From UBA1258 sp963643225 (GTDB taxonomy: Bacteria; Bacillota; Clostridia; Lachnospirales; Lachnospiraceae): 36,575 bases of DNA. Both the position numbers and the translations under genes were made by a program. Each line of letters begins with the position of its first letter. The stretch's first letter is position 1. The notes beneath the pieces were generated by a model. The model was not told the origin of the DNA, searched no databases, and saw only the letters and a program-made list of their open reading frames with translations. The stretch covers positions 1 through 36,575 of the forward strand of contig CAVIIX010000019.1 in NCBI GenBank assembly GCA_963643225.1. The letters run 5' to 3'. Positions 7,692 to 15,607 of this stretch are shown piece by piece.

Positions 7692-8909
7692 ATGGAAATA
7701 AGGGAGAAACTTGAATCAATCGGTCAGTCACAGCTTTTACGTTTTGAAAACGAGCTTTCTTTTGCGGAAAAAGAAAAATTATATAGGCAGCTTGAGGCAA
7801 TTGATTTTTCAATGCTTGACACTATAAAGCAGCTTAACAAGCCGGCAGAAAGAGGCGTTATCACACCTCTTGCGGCTCTTGATTTAGATGCCATCAATTT
7901 AAAAAAGGCAGAATACAAGGCGGAAGGCCTTAAGCTTTTAAAGAATGGTCACGTGGGGGCAGTGCTTTTGGCAGGGGGCATGGGCACGCGCCTTGGCTCA
8001 AACGACCCTAAGGGCATGTTCAATATCGGCATTAATAGGGAGCTTTATATTTTTGAATGCCTTATTAATAACCTCATGGAGGTAGTGAAGGAATGCGGAG
8101 AATATATTCACTTATTCGTAATGACGAGTGATTTAAATTATGATTCCACCGTTAATTTCTTTAAGGAAAAGGATAATTTTGGCTATCCTGCAGACTGCAT
8201 TACGTTTTTTAAACAGGAAATGGCGCCCTGCTGTTCCTATGAGGGCAAGGTTTTTCTTGAAAAGAAGGATAAAGTGTCCGTATCTCCTAACGGTAACGGC
8301 GGCTGGTTTTTATCGATGGAAAAATCCGGTGCTTTAAAAACTGCCAAAGAAAAGGGCATTAAGTGGCTTAACATTTTTTCTGTAGACAACGTGCTTCAGA
8401 AAATATGCGACCCGGTGTTTATCGGCGCCACGGTTTTAGAAGGCTCGTCAATTGGCAGTAAGGTTGTAAGAAAGGCTTCTCCTGATGAAAAGGTAGGAGT
8501 TATGTGCCTTGAAGACGGCCGTCCTTCCATTGTTGAATATTACGAACTGACAGATGAAATGCGCAATGAAACGGATGAAAGAGGAGAAAGAGTCTATAAT
8601 TTCGGGGTTATCTTAAATTATTTATTTAAGGTGTCGGAATTAGAAGAGATAGTAAAGACCTCGCTTCCTTATCATGTTGTACAGAAGAAAATTCCTTATA
8701 TAAATGAAGCTGGAGAATTTATAGAGCCTACAGAGCCTAACGGCTGTAAATTTGAGCAGCTGGTGCTTGATATGGTGCATTTAAGCAAGTCCTGTCTTCC
8801 CTTTGAGGTGGTAAGAGAAAAGGAATTTGCTCCGGTTAAAAATAAGACCGGTGTTGATTCCGTGGATACCGCAAGGAAGCTTTTGATTAAAAACGGAGTA
8901 AATATTTAA
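7692..8909 (+). CDS. UDP-sugar pyrophosphorylase, UAP1/UDPGP type
   Basis: A 405-residue nucleotidyltransferase of the UDPGP type I family, related to eukaryotic UDP-N-acetylglucosamine pyrophosphorylase rather than bacterial GlmU or GalU. The UTP-binding loop LLAGGMGTRLG (residues 92-102) is followed by NDPKGMF, then FFKQEMAPC, the SPNGNGGWF stretch, WLNIFSVDNVLQK, a KVGVMCLEDGRPSIVEYYEL block and the YNFGVILNY block, in the same order as in UAP1. The expected reaction is UTP plus a hexose- or HexNAc-1-phosphate giving the UDP-sugar and pyrophosphate, in the cytoplasm. Which sugar phosphate is used cannot be read. It sits 15 bp after the DJ-1-like gene, and its stop codon overlaps the start of the TetR gene by one base (TAATG), so translation is coupled. 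No truncation is seen. Confidence 0.85.
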   Translation: MEIREKLESIGQSQLLRFENELSFAEKEKLYRQLEAIDFSMLDTIKQLNKPAERGVITPLAALDLDAINLKKAEYKAEGLKLLKNGHVGAVLLAGGMGTRLGSNDPKGMFNIGINRELYIFECLINNLMEVVKECGEYIHLFVMTSDLNYDSTVNFFKEKDNFGYPADCITFFKQEMAPCCSYEGKVFLEKKDKVSVSPNGNGGWFLSMEKSGALKTAKEKGIKWLNIFSVDNVLQKICDPVFIGATVLEGSSIGSKVVRKASPDEKVGVMCLEDGRPSIVEYYELTDEMRNETDERGERVYNFGVILNYLFKVSELEEIVKTSLPYHVVQKKIPYINEAGEFIEPTEPNGCKFEQLVLDMVHLSKSCLPFEVVREKEFAPVKNKTGVDSVDTARKLLIKNGVNI

Positions 8910-9493
8910 TGGCGAGAAAAAATTCTCATAACACAAAGGGGAAAATAGTAACGGCAGCCTGGCAGCTTTTTTACGAGCAGGGCTATGATGAGACAACGGT
9001 TGAAGACATAGTGGAAAAGTCTGAGACATCAAAGGGCTCCTTTTATCATTATTTCGAAGGGAAGGATGATTTATTGGGAAGCCTGTCTTATTTGTTCGAT
9101 GAAAAATATAAGGAGCTTTCGGAAACCTTAGACCAGTCAATGGACTCCTTTGAGCAGCTTCTTTATTTAAATCGTGAGCTGTTTTCAATGATTGAAAATT
9201 CAATTTCTGTTGAACTTATGGCACGCCTTTATTCAACCCAGGTTATTACCCACGGTGAACGTCATTTGTTGGACCATGACCGTTATTATTACAAGCTTTT
9301 AAGACAGATTATTAATTTAGGCAAGATAAAAGGAGAGCTTTCTGAAAGCCTAACCGTTAATGAAGCGGTTAAAATGTACGCCCTTTGCGAAAGAGCCTTA
9401 ATTTATGACTGGTGCATCTGTAACGGCGAATATTCACTCCATGAATATTCACAAAAAACACTTCCCATGATGCTGTGCAGGCTGAAAAAATGA
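8909..9493 (+). CDS. TetR/AcrR-family transcriptional regulator
   Basis: A 194-residue TetR-type repressor. The N-terminal helix-turn-helix is textbook: TKGKIVTAAWQLFYEQGYDETTVEDIVEKSETSKGSFYHYFEGKDDLL (roughly residues 9-57; described here by its key words TTVEDI, SKGSFYHYF and KDDLL). The remaining residues form the helical ligand-binding and dimer domain, which differs between members, so the ligand is unknown. The start ATG overlaps the last base of the preceding stop codon, making it the last gene of the 5597-9493 operon. It could repress its own operon or the PutP-type gene downstream; the 30-bp palindrome at 9576-9605 is a candidate binding site, although it also looks like a terminator. 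Confidence 0.9.
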   Translation: MARKNSHNTKGKIVTAAWQLFYEQGYDETTVEDIVEKSETSKGSFYHYFEGKDDLLGSLSYLFDEKYKELSETLDQSMDSFEQLLYLNRELFSMIENSISVELMARLYSTQVITHGERHLLDHDRYYYKLLRQIINLGKIKGELSESLTVNEAVKMYALCERALIYDWCICNGEYSLHEYSQKTLPMMLCRLKK

Positions 9494-9501
9494 TGTTTCT
9501 T

Positions 9502-9531
9502 TTGCAGAGTACAGAAATCGTCTAGTATAAA
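9502..9531 (+). promoter_or_regulatory. Candidate promoter of the symporter gene
   Basis: TTGCAG (9502-9507), an 18-bp spacer and TATAAA (9526-9531), starting right after the TetR stop codon. Transcription would start near 9538, so the palindrome at 9576-9605 would lie within the untranslated leader. Confidence 0.45.
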
Positions 9532-9575
9532 AATCTTGTAAATGCAAGGAAAATTCATATTTTAAACTAAAATCG

Positions 9576-9612
9576 TACAGAACGGATACTATAATCCGTT
9601 CTGTATTTTGTT
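9576..9612. terminator. Perfect 12-bp inverted repeat: terminator, attenuator or TetR operator
   Basis: TACAGAACGGAT (9576-9587) and ATCCGTTCTGTA (9594-9605) are perfect complements around a 6-base loop ACTATA, followed by TTTTGTTT. This fits an intrinsic terminator of the upstream operon with a short T-run. The perfect symmetry and position between a TetR gene and the symporter also fit an operator, and if the promoter at 9502-9531 is real it would act as a leader attenuator. Confidence 0.6.
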
Positions 9613-9661
9613 TATTATTGAAATGTGTTAAAGTGGCTTTTGTTGTGAATGAAGTTAAAAA

Positions 9662-9676
9662 GCCGTTTCAGACGGC
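9662..9676 (+). promoter_or_regulatory. Small hairpin beside the symporter ribosome site
   Basis: GCCGT (9662-9666) pairs with ACGGC (9672-9676) around loop TTCAG, ending five bases before the TGGAG ribosome site (9681-9685) of the gene at 9692. It is a plausible translational control or transcript-stabilising hairpin, but it is short. Confidence 0.3.
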
Positions 9677-9691
9677 AGATTGGAGAATTAC

Positions 9692-11224
9692 ATGAGTTCC
9701 GCAAGTATTATTATTTTTGTGACCATTTTGGTTTATCTTGCAGCCATGCTTGCAATGGGCTATTGGTGCAGTAAGAGAAACAACGATGCAGACGATTTTT
9801 ATTTAGGCGGCCGTAAATTAGGTCCCCTGGTAACAGCCATGAGTGCCGAGGCATCAGACATGAGCTCTTACCTTTTACTGGGTGTGCCGGGCCTTGCATA
9901 TTTGTCCGGCCTTTCAGAAGCAGTCTGGACGGTTATCGGTTTAGGTGTAGGTACCTATTTAAACTGGCTCCTTGTTTCAAAGAGAATCAGAAGATATTCA
10001 ATTAAACTTGATGCTATCACGATTCCTGAATTTTTCTCTTTAAGATACAGAGACGAAAAGAGAATTTTACAGTTTGTAGCAGCACTTGTTATTATCATTT
10101 TCTTTGTACCCTATACTGCATCAGGCTTTTCTGCCTGCGGTAAGCTTTTTGGTACACTCTTTGGTATGGACTACCACATCACCATGATTGCAAGTGCAGC
10201 TGTTATTATCGCTTATACAATGTTAGGCGGTTTCCTTGCAGCTTCCACCACAGACCTTGTACAGTCAATCATTATGACCGCTGCAATTGTTGCTGTTTTA
10301 GTGTTTGGTGTAAACGTTGCCGGCGGTATGACTGCCGTTATGGACAACGCAAAGTCGCTTCCGGGTTTCTTAAGCCTGGTACAGTCCTTTGTACCCGAAA
10401 CAAACACAGCTAAAAGCTTTGGCTTTTTAAGTATTGTTTCAACCCTTGCATGGGGTCTTGGATATTTCGGTATGCCTCATATCTTACTTAGATTTATGGC
10501 AGCCAGAAAAGAAGAGGAATTAACCCTTTCAAGAAGAATCGCTACAGGCTGGGTATTCATTTCAATGTTTGTGGCAGTGGGTATCGGTGTTGTAGGCTTA
10601 GGCGCTTCAAAGGCAGGTGCCATTGAACACTTAACAGGTGCTGACACAGAAACAGTTTTAATTAAATTATCCTATTTACTTTCTGAAAACGGCGCATTTA
10701 CAGCAGTCATCGCAGGCATAATCCTTGCCGGCGTGCTTGCAGCTACCATGTCTACAGCAGATTCTCAATTACTTGCTGCAGCATCAAGCGTATCTCAGGA
10801 TATTTTAACAGGCGTATTTAAGGTAAATATTTCAGATAAAAAGAAAATTCTGTTTGCCCGCCTTACACTTGCCCTAATCGGAGTATTCGGCATTGTATTT
10901 GCATGGAACCCTGACAGCTCCATCTTCCGTGTTGTTTCCTTTGCCTGGGCAGGCTTTGGCGCTGCATTCGGTCCGGTCGTATTACTTGCACTTTTCTGGA
11001 AAAAATCCAATTTAAAGGGTGCTATCGCAGGAATGATTTCCGGTGGCGCAATGGTATTTATCTGGAAATTCGGTATTGCAAAGCTAGGCGGTGCCTTCGC
11101 AATTTATGAATTATTACCAGCCTTCGTCATTTCGATTTTAATTAACGTCATTGTTTCTCTTAGCACATCTGCCCCCTGTGCTGAAATCCAGAAGGAATTC
11201 GACGAAGTCAAAAACAACATCTAA
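9692..11224 (+). CDS. putP: Sodium:solute symporter, PutP (sodium/proline) type
   Basis: A protein of about 510 residues and some 13 hydrophobic membrane segments, of the SSS family. The early segment reads YLAAMLAMGYWCSKRNNDADDFYLGGRKLGPLVTAMSAEASDMSSYLLLGVPGLAY in broken form: key words are FYLGGR, SAEASDMSSYLLLG and GLSEAVW, which are characteristic of PutP. The later block LAGVLAATMSTADSQLLAAAS holds the conserved sodium-site serine/threonine region. The likely role is Na+-driven proline uptake across the cytoplasmic membrane; related symporters take other substrates, so proline is the best but not the only reading. ATG 9692 is preceded by TGGAG at 9681-9685. It is transcribed alone: a structured leader lies upstream and two hairpins lie downstream. 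The antisense frames in this gene are not coding. Confidence 0.9.
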   Translation: MSSASIIIFVTILVYLAAMLAMGYWCSKRNNDADDFYLGGRKLGPLVTAMSAEASDMSSYLLLGVPGLAYLSGLSEAVWTVIGLGVGTYLNWLLVSKRIRRYSIKLDAITIPEFFSLRYRDEKRILQFVAALVIIIFFVPYTASGFSACGKLFGTLFGMDYHITMIASAAVIIAYTMLGGFLAASTTDLVQSIIMTAAIVAVLVFGVNVAGGMTAVMDNAKSLPGFLSLVQSFVPETNTAKSFGFLSIVSTLAWGLGYFGMPHILLRFMAARKEEELTLSRRIATGWVFISMFVAVGIGVVGLGASKAGAIEHLTGADTETVLIKLSYLLSENGAFTAVIAGIILAGVLAATMSTADSQLLAAASSVSQDILTGVFKVNISDKKKILFARLTLALIGVFGIVFAWNPDSSIFRVVSFAWAGFGAAFGPVVLLALFWKKSNLKGAIAGMISGGAMVFIWKFGIAKLGGAFAIYELLPAFVISILINVIVSLSTSAPCAEIQKEFDEVKNNI

Positions 11225-11264
11225 TGAGGCTTAAGCTGTTTTTATTCAAGGTTTAGTCAAACTG

Positions 11265-11310
11265 TATGGAGATTCTCGTGCCTGCACGTATGAATCTCCA
11301 TATTATTTTG
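11265..11310 (+). terminator. Terminator-like hairpin after putP
   Basis: TATGGAGATTC (11265-11275) pairs perfectly with GAATCTCCATA (11292-11302), with an inner CGTG/CACG stem, followed by TTATTTTG. The long stem and weak T-run suggest a terminator for the symporter transcript. Confidence 0.7.
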
Positions 11311-11311
11311 G

Positions 11312-11366
11312 ACAAAAATTGTGGAGCTTGTGTGAATAATAATCTGATATTAAGCTCCATTTTTGT
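11312..11366. terminator. Second long inverted repeat between putP and the hydrogenase operon
   Basis: TGGAGCTT (11322-11329) pairs with AAGCTCCA (11352-11359), and the stem extends outward by ACAAAAA/TTTTTGT across a 2-base bulge. The loop is about 22 bases. The T-rich right arm could act as a back-up terminator. Apart from these hairpins and the promoter/operator, no gene is visible in 11225-11479. Confidence 0.5.
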
Positions 11367-11376
11367 TGTAATTTGC

Positions 11377-11405
11377 TTGCATATGGAAATCAGGTTGTGT
11401 ATAAT
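11377..11405 (+). promoter_or_regulatory. Sigma-A promoter of the hydrogenase operon
   Basis: TTGCAT (11377-11382), a 17-bp spacer and a perfect TATAAT (11400-11405). The transcription start would be near 11412, giving a leader of about 68 bases before the ATG at 11480. The start coincides with the Rex-like operator at 11413-11430. Confidence 0.75.
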
Positions 11406-11412
11406 AGGCAAA

Positions 11413-11430
11413 GTGATAAAAAATTAACAA
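11413..11430. promoter_or_regulatory. Rex-like redox operator
   Basis: GTGATAAAAAATTAACAA matches the clostridial Rex consensus TTGTTAAnnnnTTAACAA at 12 of 14 defined positions, with the right half perfect. It begins at the predicted transcription start of the hydrogenase operon, an ideal place for repression. Rex is released from DNA by NADH, which would induce an NADH-consuming hydrogenase. The match is visible; binding is inferred. Confidence 0.6.
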
Positions 11431-11479
11431 TTAGAAAAATTAATGGAACGCGCAAAAATATAACACTATGGGAGGACAT

Positions 11480-11962
11480 ATGCTTTCTGAAGCTAAAACA
11501 AAGCAACTTGATGAAATTCTTTCAAAACATGACTATGATGAGCATCAGGTAATTGCCATTATGCAGGATATTCAGAAGGAATATCACTATCTGCCTAAGG
11601 AAACGCTTACCTATGTTTCAAAGGCTCTGAAAATAAGCGAAGCCAAAATCTACGGCGTTGCCACATTCTATGAAAATTTCTCACTTGAACCAAAGGGAAA
11701 ATATGTGATAAAGGTGTGCGACGGAACTGCCTGCCATGTGCGTAATTCAGTTTCGATTCTGGATGCCTTTAAGGCAGAATTAAAGCTTGAAGCCGGCCAA
11801 AAAACAACTGCTGACGGAATCTTTACTTTAGAAACGGTATCCTGCCTTGGGGCCTGCGGCCTTGCTCCCGTATGTACAGTTAATGATGTGGTATATCCTG
11901 CCATGACTTCCGATAAGGTAAAGGCTATTATTACACAGATAAAGGAAAAGGAGGCAAATTAA
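11480..11962 (+). CDS. hydC: NuoE-like [2Fe-2S] subunit of electron-bifurcating hydrogenase
   Basis: A protein of about 160 residues of the NADH dehydrogenase 24-kDa (NuoE) family, with a thioredoxin-like [2Fe-2S] domain. The N-terminal helical part is followed by VATFYENFSLEPKGKY, and the cluster cysteines sit in VCDGTACHVRNS and SCLGACGLAPVC, the usual four-cysteine pattern. It transfers electrons within the HydABC complex, where NADH and reduced ferredoxin together drive H2 formation or the reverse. I chose ATG 11480 because GGGAGGA (11470-11476) precedes it; an ATG at 11468 would start before that site and has none of its own. The next gene begins three bases after its stop, so the three hydrogenase genes form one operon behind the promoter at 11377-11405. 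Confidence 0.93.
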   Translation: MLSEAKTKQLDEILSKHDYDEHQVIAIMQDIQKEYHYLPKETLTYVSKALKISEAKIYGVATFYENFSLEPKGKYVIKVCDGTACHVRNSVSILDAFKAELKLEAGQKTTADGIFTLETVSCLGACGLAPVCTVNDVVYPAMTSDKVKAIITQIKEKEAN

Positions 11963-11965
11963 TCT

Positions 11966-13855
11966 ATGGAACTTATTAAATCAAGAGAAGATTTAGACAG
12001 CCTCCGGGTTAAATTCAAGAAATCCTTAGACTCCCAGTCAAAGAAAATTTTAATCTGCGCCGGTACAGGCTGTGTAGCGGGCGGTTCTTTAAAAATTTAC
12101 GAGCGCATGCAGGAGCTGCTAAAAGAAAAGAACATTCCCTGCTCTGTTATGCTTGAGGAGGAGCCTCACGATACAGTCGGCTTGAAGAAATCAGGCTGTC
12201 ACGGCTTCTGTGAAAAGGGACCGTTACTTAGAATCGAGCCCTATGGCTGGCTTTATTTAAAGGTAAGGGTAGAAGACTGTGAAGAAATAATCGAAAAAAC
12301 AATTATTAAGGGTGAATGCGTAGACAGACTTGTATATAAGGATAACGAAGGCATTCCCTACAGACAGCAGTCTGAAATACCTTTTTATAAAAAACAGACA
12401 CGTCTTGCCTTAGAGCATTGCGGTCAGATTAATGCAGAATCAATCGTTGAATACATTGCTGTAGGCGGCTATCAGGCAGTTGCAAAGGCTTTGTTTGACA
12501 TGACTGCGGAAGACATTATTGATGAAGTTACAAAGGCGACACTGAGAGGACGCGGAGGTGGCGGCTTCCCTACTGGTAAAAAGTGGGCTCAGGTACTTTC
12601 GCAGGATACAGAGGTAAAATATATCGTATGTAACGGTGACGAGGGTGACCCAGGGGCATTTATGGACCGTTCCATGATGGAAGGCGACCCTCATAGAGTT
12701 ATCGAGGGCATGCTAATTGCAGGTATTGCAACAAAGGCTCATTACGGCTATATTTACGTACGTGCCGAATATCCTCTTGCTGTAGAGAGACTTTCAATTG
12801 CCATTGAGAAGGCAAAAAAACGAGGTCTTTTGGGCGACAATATTATGGGCTCCGGTTTTTCTTTTGACTTAAAAATATGCCAGGGTGCAGGAGCATTCGT
12901 GTGCGGTGAAGGCTCAGCCTTAACGGCTTCTATTGAAGGCCACAGGGGTATGCCAAGAGTTAAGCCTCCCCGTACAACAGAAAAGGGCTTATTTGAAAAA
13001 CCTACGGTTTTAAATAACGTAGAAACCTATTGCAACGTTCCTTCCATTATTTTAAATGGTGCTGACTGGTACTGCCAGTACGGTCCGGAAGGAAGCCACG
13101 GCACAAAGGCTTTTGCATTAACAGGTAATGTAAACAATACAGGTCTTATCGAGGTTCCAATGGGCACAAAGCTTAAGGATGTTGTTTTTGACATCGGCGG
13201 CGGTGTAAAGGACGGTGAATTCAAGGCGGTTCAGATAGGCGGTCCCTCAGGCGGATGCTTATGCCTTAATTCTGATGAAGACCATTTAAATATTCCCTTG
13301 GATTTTGACTCCCTTAAAAAGGTAGGAGCCATGATCGGCTCCGGCGGTCTTGTTGTTATGAACGACAAGTCCTGTATGGTAGAAGTGGCAAGATTCTTTA
13401 TGAACTTTACCCAGAATGAATCCTGTGGTAAGTGCGTTCCCTGTCGTGAAGGCACAAAGCGTATGCTTGAGCTTTTAAACGATATCGTAGAGGGAAGAGG
13501 CACAATGGAGCACTTAGAGCTTTTGGAAGAGCTTGCAGAGACAGTTTCGGCAACTGCCCTTTGCGGTCTTGGAAAGAGTGCTGCTTCACCGGTTATTTCC
13601 ACCATGAAATATTTCAGGGACGAATATATCGCCCACGTTGTAGATAAGAAATGTCCCGCAGGTCAGTGTAAGGCACTTGCTTCCTATCACATTGATAAAG
13701 AAAAGTGTAAGGGCTGTACAAAGTGTGCACGTCAATGCCCTGCAGGAGCCATTACAGGAACAGTCAAGGAGCCTCATGTAATCGATACCACCAAATGTAT
13801 CAAGTGTGGCGCCTGCATGGACGGATGTGCCTTTAAGGCCATCTACAGAGCTTAA
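11966..13855 (+). CDS. hydB: NuoF-like FMN/NADH-binding subunit of electron-bifurcating hydrogenase
   Basis: A 629-residue diaphorase subunit. Order of domains: an N-terminal thioredoxin-like [2Fe-2S] domain (CAGTGCVAGGS and GCHGFCEKGP), the NuoF core with the NADH-binding loop GRGGGGFPTGKKW (from residue 195) and the FMN region NGDEGDPGAFMDRSMMEGDPH, the [4Fe-4S] motif ESCGKCVPCREGT (Cys487, 490, 493), and a C-terminal ferredoxin-like tail with two [4Fe-4S] sites (CKGCTKCARQCPAG and CIKCGACMDGC). This extended form is the one found in multimeric bifurcating hydrogenases and in NAD-dependent formate dehydrogenases; the adjoining hydA settles the reading. The ATG at 11966 uses AAAAGGAGG at 11945-11953. 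It is cytoplasmic and soluble. Confidence 0.95.
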   Translation: MELIKSREDLDSLRVKFKKSLDSQSKKILICAGTGCVAGGSLKIYERMQELLKEKNIPCSVMLEEEPHDTVGLKKSGCHGFCEKGPLLRIEPYGWLYLKVRVEDCEEIIEKTIIKGECVDRLVYKDNEGIPYRQQSEIPFYKKQTRLALEHCGQINAESIVEYIAVGGYQAVAKALFDMTAEDIIDEVTKATLRGRGGGGFPTGKKWAQVLSQDTEVKYIVCNGDEGDPGAFMDRSMMEGDPHRVIEGMLIAGIATKAHYGYIYVRAEYPLAVERLSIAIEKAKKRGLLGDNIMGSGFSFDLKICQGAGAFVCGEGSALTASIEGHRGMPRVKPPRTTEKGLFEKPTVLNNVETYCNVPSIILNGADWYCQYGPEGSHGTKAFALTGNVNNTGLIEVPMGTKLKDVVFDIGGGVKDGEFKAVQIGGPSGGCLCLNSDEDHLNIPLDFDSLKKVGAMIGSGGLVVMNDKSCMVEVARFFMNFTQNESCGKCVPCREGTKRMLELLNDIVEGRGTMEHLELLEELAETVSATALCGLGKSAASPVISTMKYFRDEYIAHVVDKKCPAGQCKALASYHIDKEKCKGCTKCARQCPAGAITGTVKEPHVIDTTKCIKCGACMDGCAFKAIYRA

Positions 13856-13868
13856 GGAGGAGGGTACC

Positions 13869-15563
13869 ATGGAAAAATATATGATTATTGATGGCATGCG
13901 TGTGCCCTTTACCGATGAAAAGAACATTTTACAGGTAATCCATAAGGCCGGCATCCACGTTCCTACATTTTGCTATTATTCAGACATGTCCATTTTCGGC
14001 GCCTGCCGTATGTGTATGATAGAGGACAACAGAGGCGGAATCGTTGCTTCCTGTTCAACTCCACCCAAGGACAAAATGGAGATAAAGACAAACACTCCAA
14101 GACTTCACGAATACAGAAAGATGATTCTTGAGCTGTTACTTGCCTCCCATTGCAGAGACTGTACCGTCTGCGAAAAGAACGGTCGCTGTCGTCTGCAGAT
14201 GCTTGCCTCCCGTTACGGATTAACGGAAGTAAGATTCAAAAATACATCTTCAGAAAAGCCTATAGATGATTCTTCGGAATCAATTGTAAGAGATCCCGGT
14301 AAGTGTATTCTCTGCGGTGACTGTGTGCGTATGTGTAACGAAGTACAGAACGTAGGCGCCATAGATTTTGCTTTCAGAGGCTCAAAAATGCAGGTAATGC
14401 CTGCAATGGGCAAAAAGCTTTCAGAAACCGACTGCGTAAACTGCGGTCAGTGTGCCGCTGTATGTCCTACAGCTGCGATTAAGGTAAAGAATACATTAAG
14501 AGGCGTCTGGAAGGCATTATACGATCCAAAGGCAAGAGTTGTAGTACAGGTAGCTCCTGCAGTAAGAGTTGCCCTGGGAGAAGAATTCGGCCTTGAACCC
14601 GGCAAAAACACAATGGGCAGAATTTACGCTGCACTTCGTATGCTGGGCTTTGATGTAGTATTTGATACATCAGTAGGTGCAGACCTTACCATTATCGAGG
14701 AAGCTATAGAACTTGTTAAAAAGCTTGAAGCAGGCGATGACAAATATCCCTTATTTACCTCCTGCTGTCCTGCATGGGTAAGATACGTTGAAACAAAACA
14801 CAGAGAATTACTTCCCTATGTTTCTTCCTGTAAGTCGCCTATGGAAATGTTTGGTACCGTTATAAAGGAATACTATAAAGAGGCAGATAAAGAAGAAGGA
14901 CTCCACACGGTATCCGTTGCCGTTATGCCCTGTGCTGCTAAAAAATATGAGATTACAAGGGAAGAATTTAAACGTAACGGTGTTTTAGATGTAGATTATG
15001 TAATCACCACCAGTGAGCTTGCCAGAATGATTAAGGAAATCGGTATCCAGTTTACTCAAATAGAACCACAGGGTCCTGATATGCCCTTCTCAATTTCTTC
15101 AGGCGCAGGTACCATTTTCGGAACCTCCGGCGGTGTAATGGAAGCAGCCATCAGAAGAGTTGCAAAGGCTAAAAACAATGAAGAATTAAAGGCTATTGAA
15201 TACCTTGGTTTACGTGGCTTTGAAGGCGTTAAGACCGGCAGCGTTCCTTACGGCGATAAGGAATTAAACATTGCGGTTGTGTCAGGCCTTGGCAACGCAG
15301 AAAAGCTTATCCGGGGTATTGAAGCAGGCCAGCTGCATTTTGATTTTGTAGAAGTAATGGCTTGTCCTTTAGGCTGTGTGGCAGGCGCAGGTCAGCCCTT
15401 TGTATACAGAGAAGGAAAAGAAAAGAGAGCCATGGGGCTTTACCGTTCAGACCGTTCTTCTGTTATCAAGTGCTCTGCCGATAATCCGGTTGTGGAAGCT
15501 TTATACCATGGCGGCGTACTTGAGGGAAGAGAACACGAACTTTTACACATTAATAAGAAATAA
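13869..15563 (+). CDS. hydA: [FeFe]-hydrogenase catalytic subunit
   Basis: A protein of about 564 residues that reduces protons to H2 at an H-cluster. From the N terminus: plant-type [2Fe-2S] domain (CYYSDMSIFGACRMC), His-Cys [4Fe-4S] site (HCRDCTVCEKNGRC), two [4Fe-4S] sites (CILCGDCVRMC and CVNCGQCAAVCPT), then the H-domain with TSCCPAW (Cys299, Cys300), MPCAAKK (Cys355) and EVMACPLGCVAGAGQP (Cys499, Cys503). All H-cluster cysteines are present, but the last motif has Ala507 where most enzymes have Gly. The length is like clostridial CpI; there is no C-terminal [2Fe-2S] extension as in Thermotoga HydA. ATG 13869 follows AAGGAGG; starts further upstream overlap hydB and lack support. With hydC and hydB it should form the NADH/ferredoxin-dependent complex. 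No HydEFG maturases are in the window. Confidence 0.96.
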   Translation: MEKYMIIDGMRVPFTDEKNILQVIHKAGIHVPTFCYYSDMSIFGACRMCMIEDNRGGIVASCSTPPKDKMEIKTNTPRLHEYRKMILELLLASHCRDCTVCEKNGRCRLQMLASRYGLTEVRFKNTSSEKPIDDSSESIVRDPGKCILCGDCVRMCNEVQNVGAIDFAFRGSKMQVMPAMGKKLSETDCVNCGQCAAVCPTAAIKVKNTLRGVWKALYDPKARVVVQVAPAVRVALGEEFGLEPGKNTMGRIYAALRMLGFDVVFDTSVGADLTIIEEAIELVKKLEAGDDKYPLFTSCCPAWVRYVETKHRELLPYVSSCKSPMEMFGTVIKEYYKEADKEEGLHTVSVAVMPCAAKKYEITREEFKRNGVLDVDYVITTSELARMIKEIGIQFTQIEPQGPDMPFSISSGAGTIFGTSGGVMEAAIRRVAKAKNNEELKAIEYLGLRGFEGVKTGSVPYGDKELNIAVVSGLGNAEKLIRGIEAGQLHFDFVEVMACPLGCVAGAGQPFVYREGKEKRAMGLYRSDRSSVIKCSADNPVVEALYHGGVLEGREHELLHINKK

Positions 15564-15573
15564 TGAAATTTTT

Positions 15574-15606
15574 GTACCACGGAAGCACTTTTCGTGGTAC
15601 CTTTTA
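15574..15606 (+). terminator. Intrinsic terminator of the hydrogenase operon
   Basis: GTACCACG (15574-15581) pairs perfectly with CGTGGTAC (15593-15600) around an 11-base loop, followed by CTTTTAT. The T-run is short, so some read-through into the malic enzyme gene is possible. Confidence 0.75.
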
Positions 15607-15607
15607 T

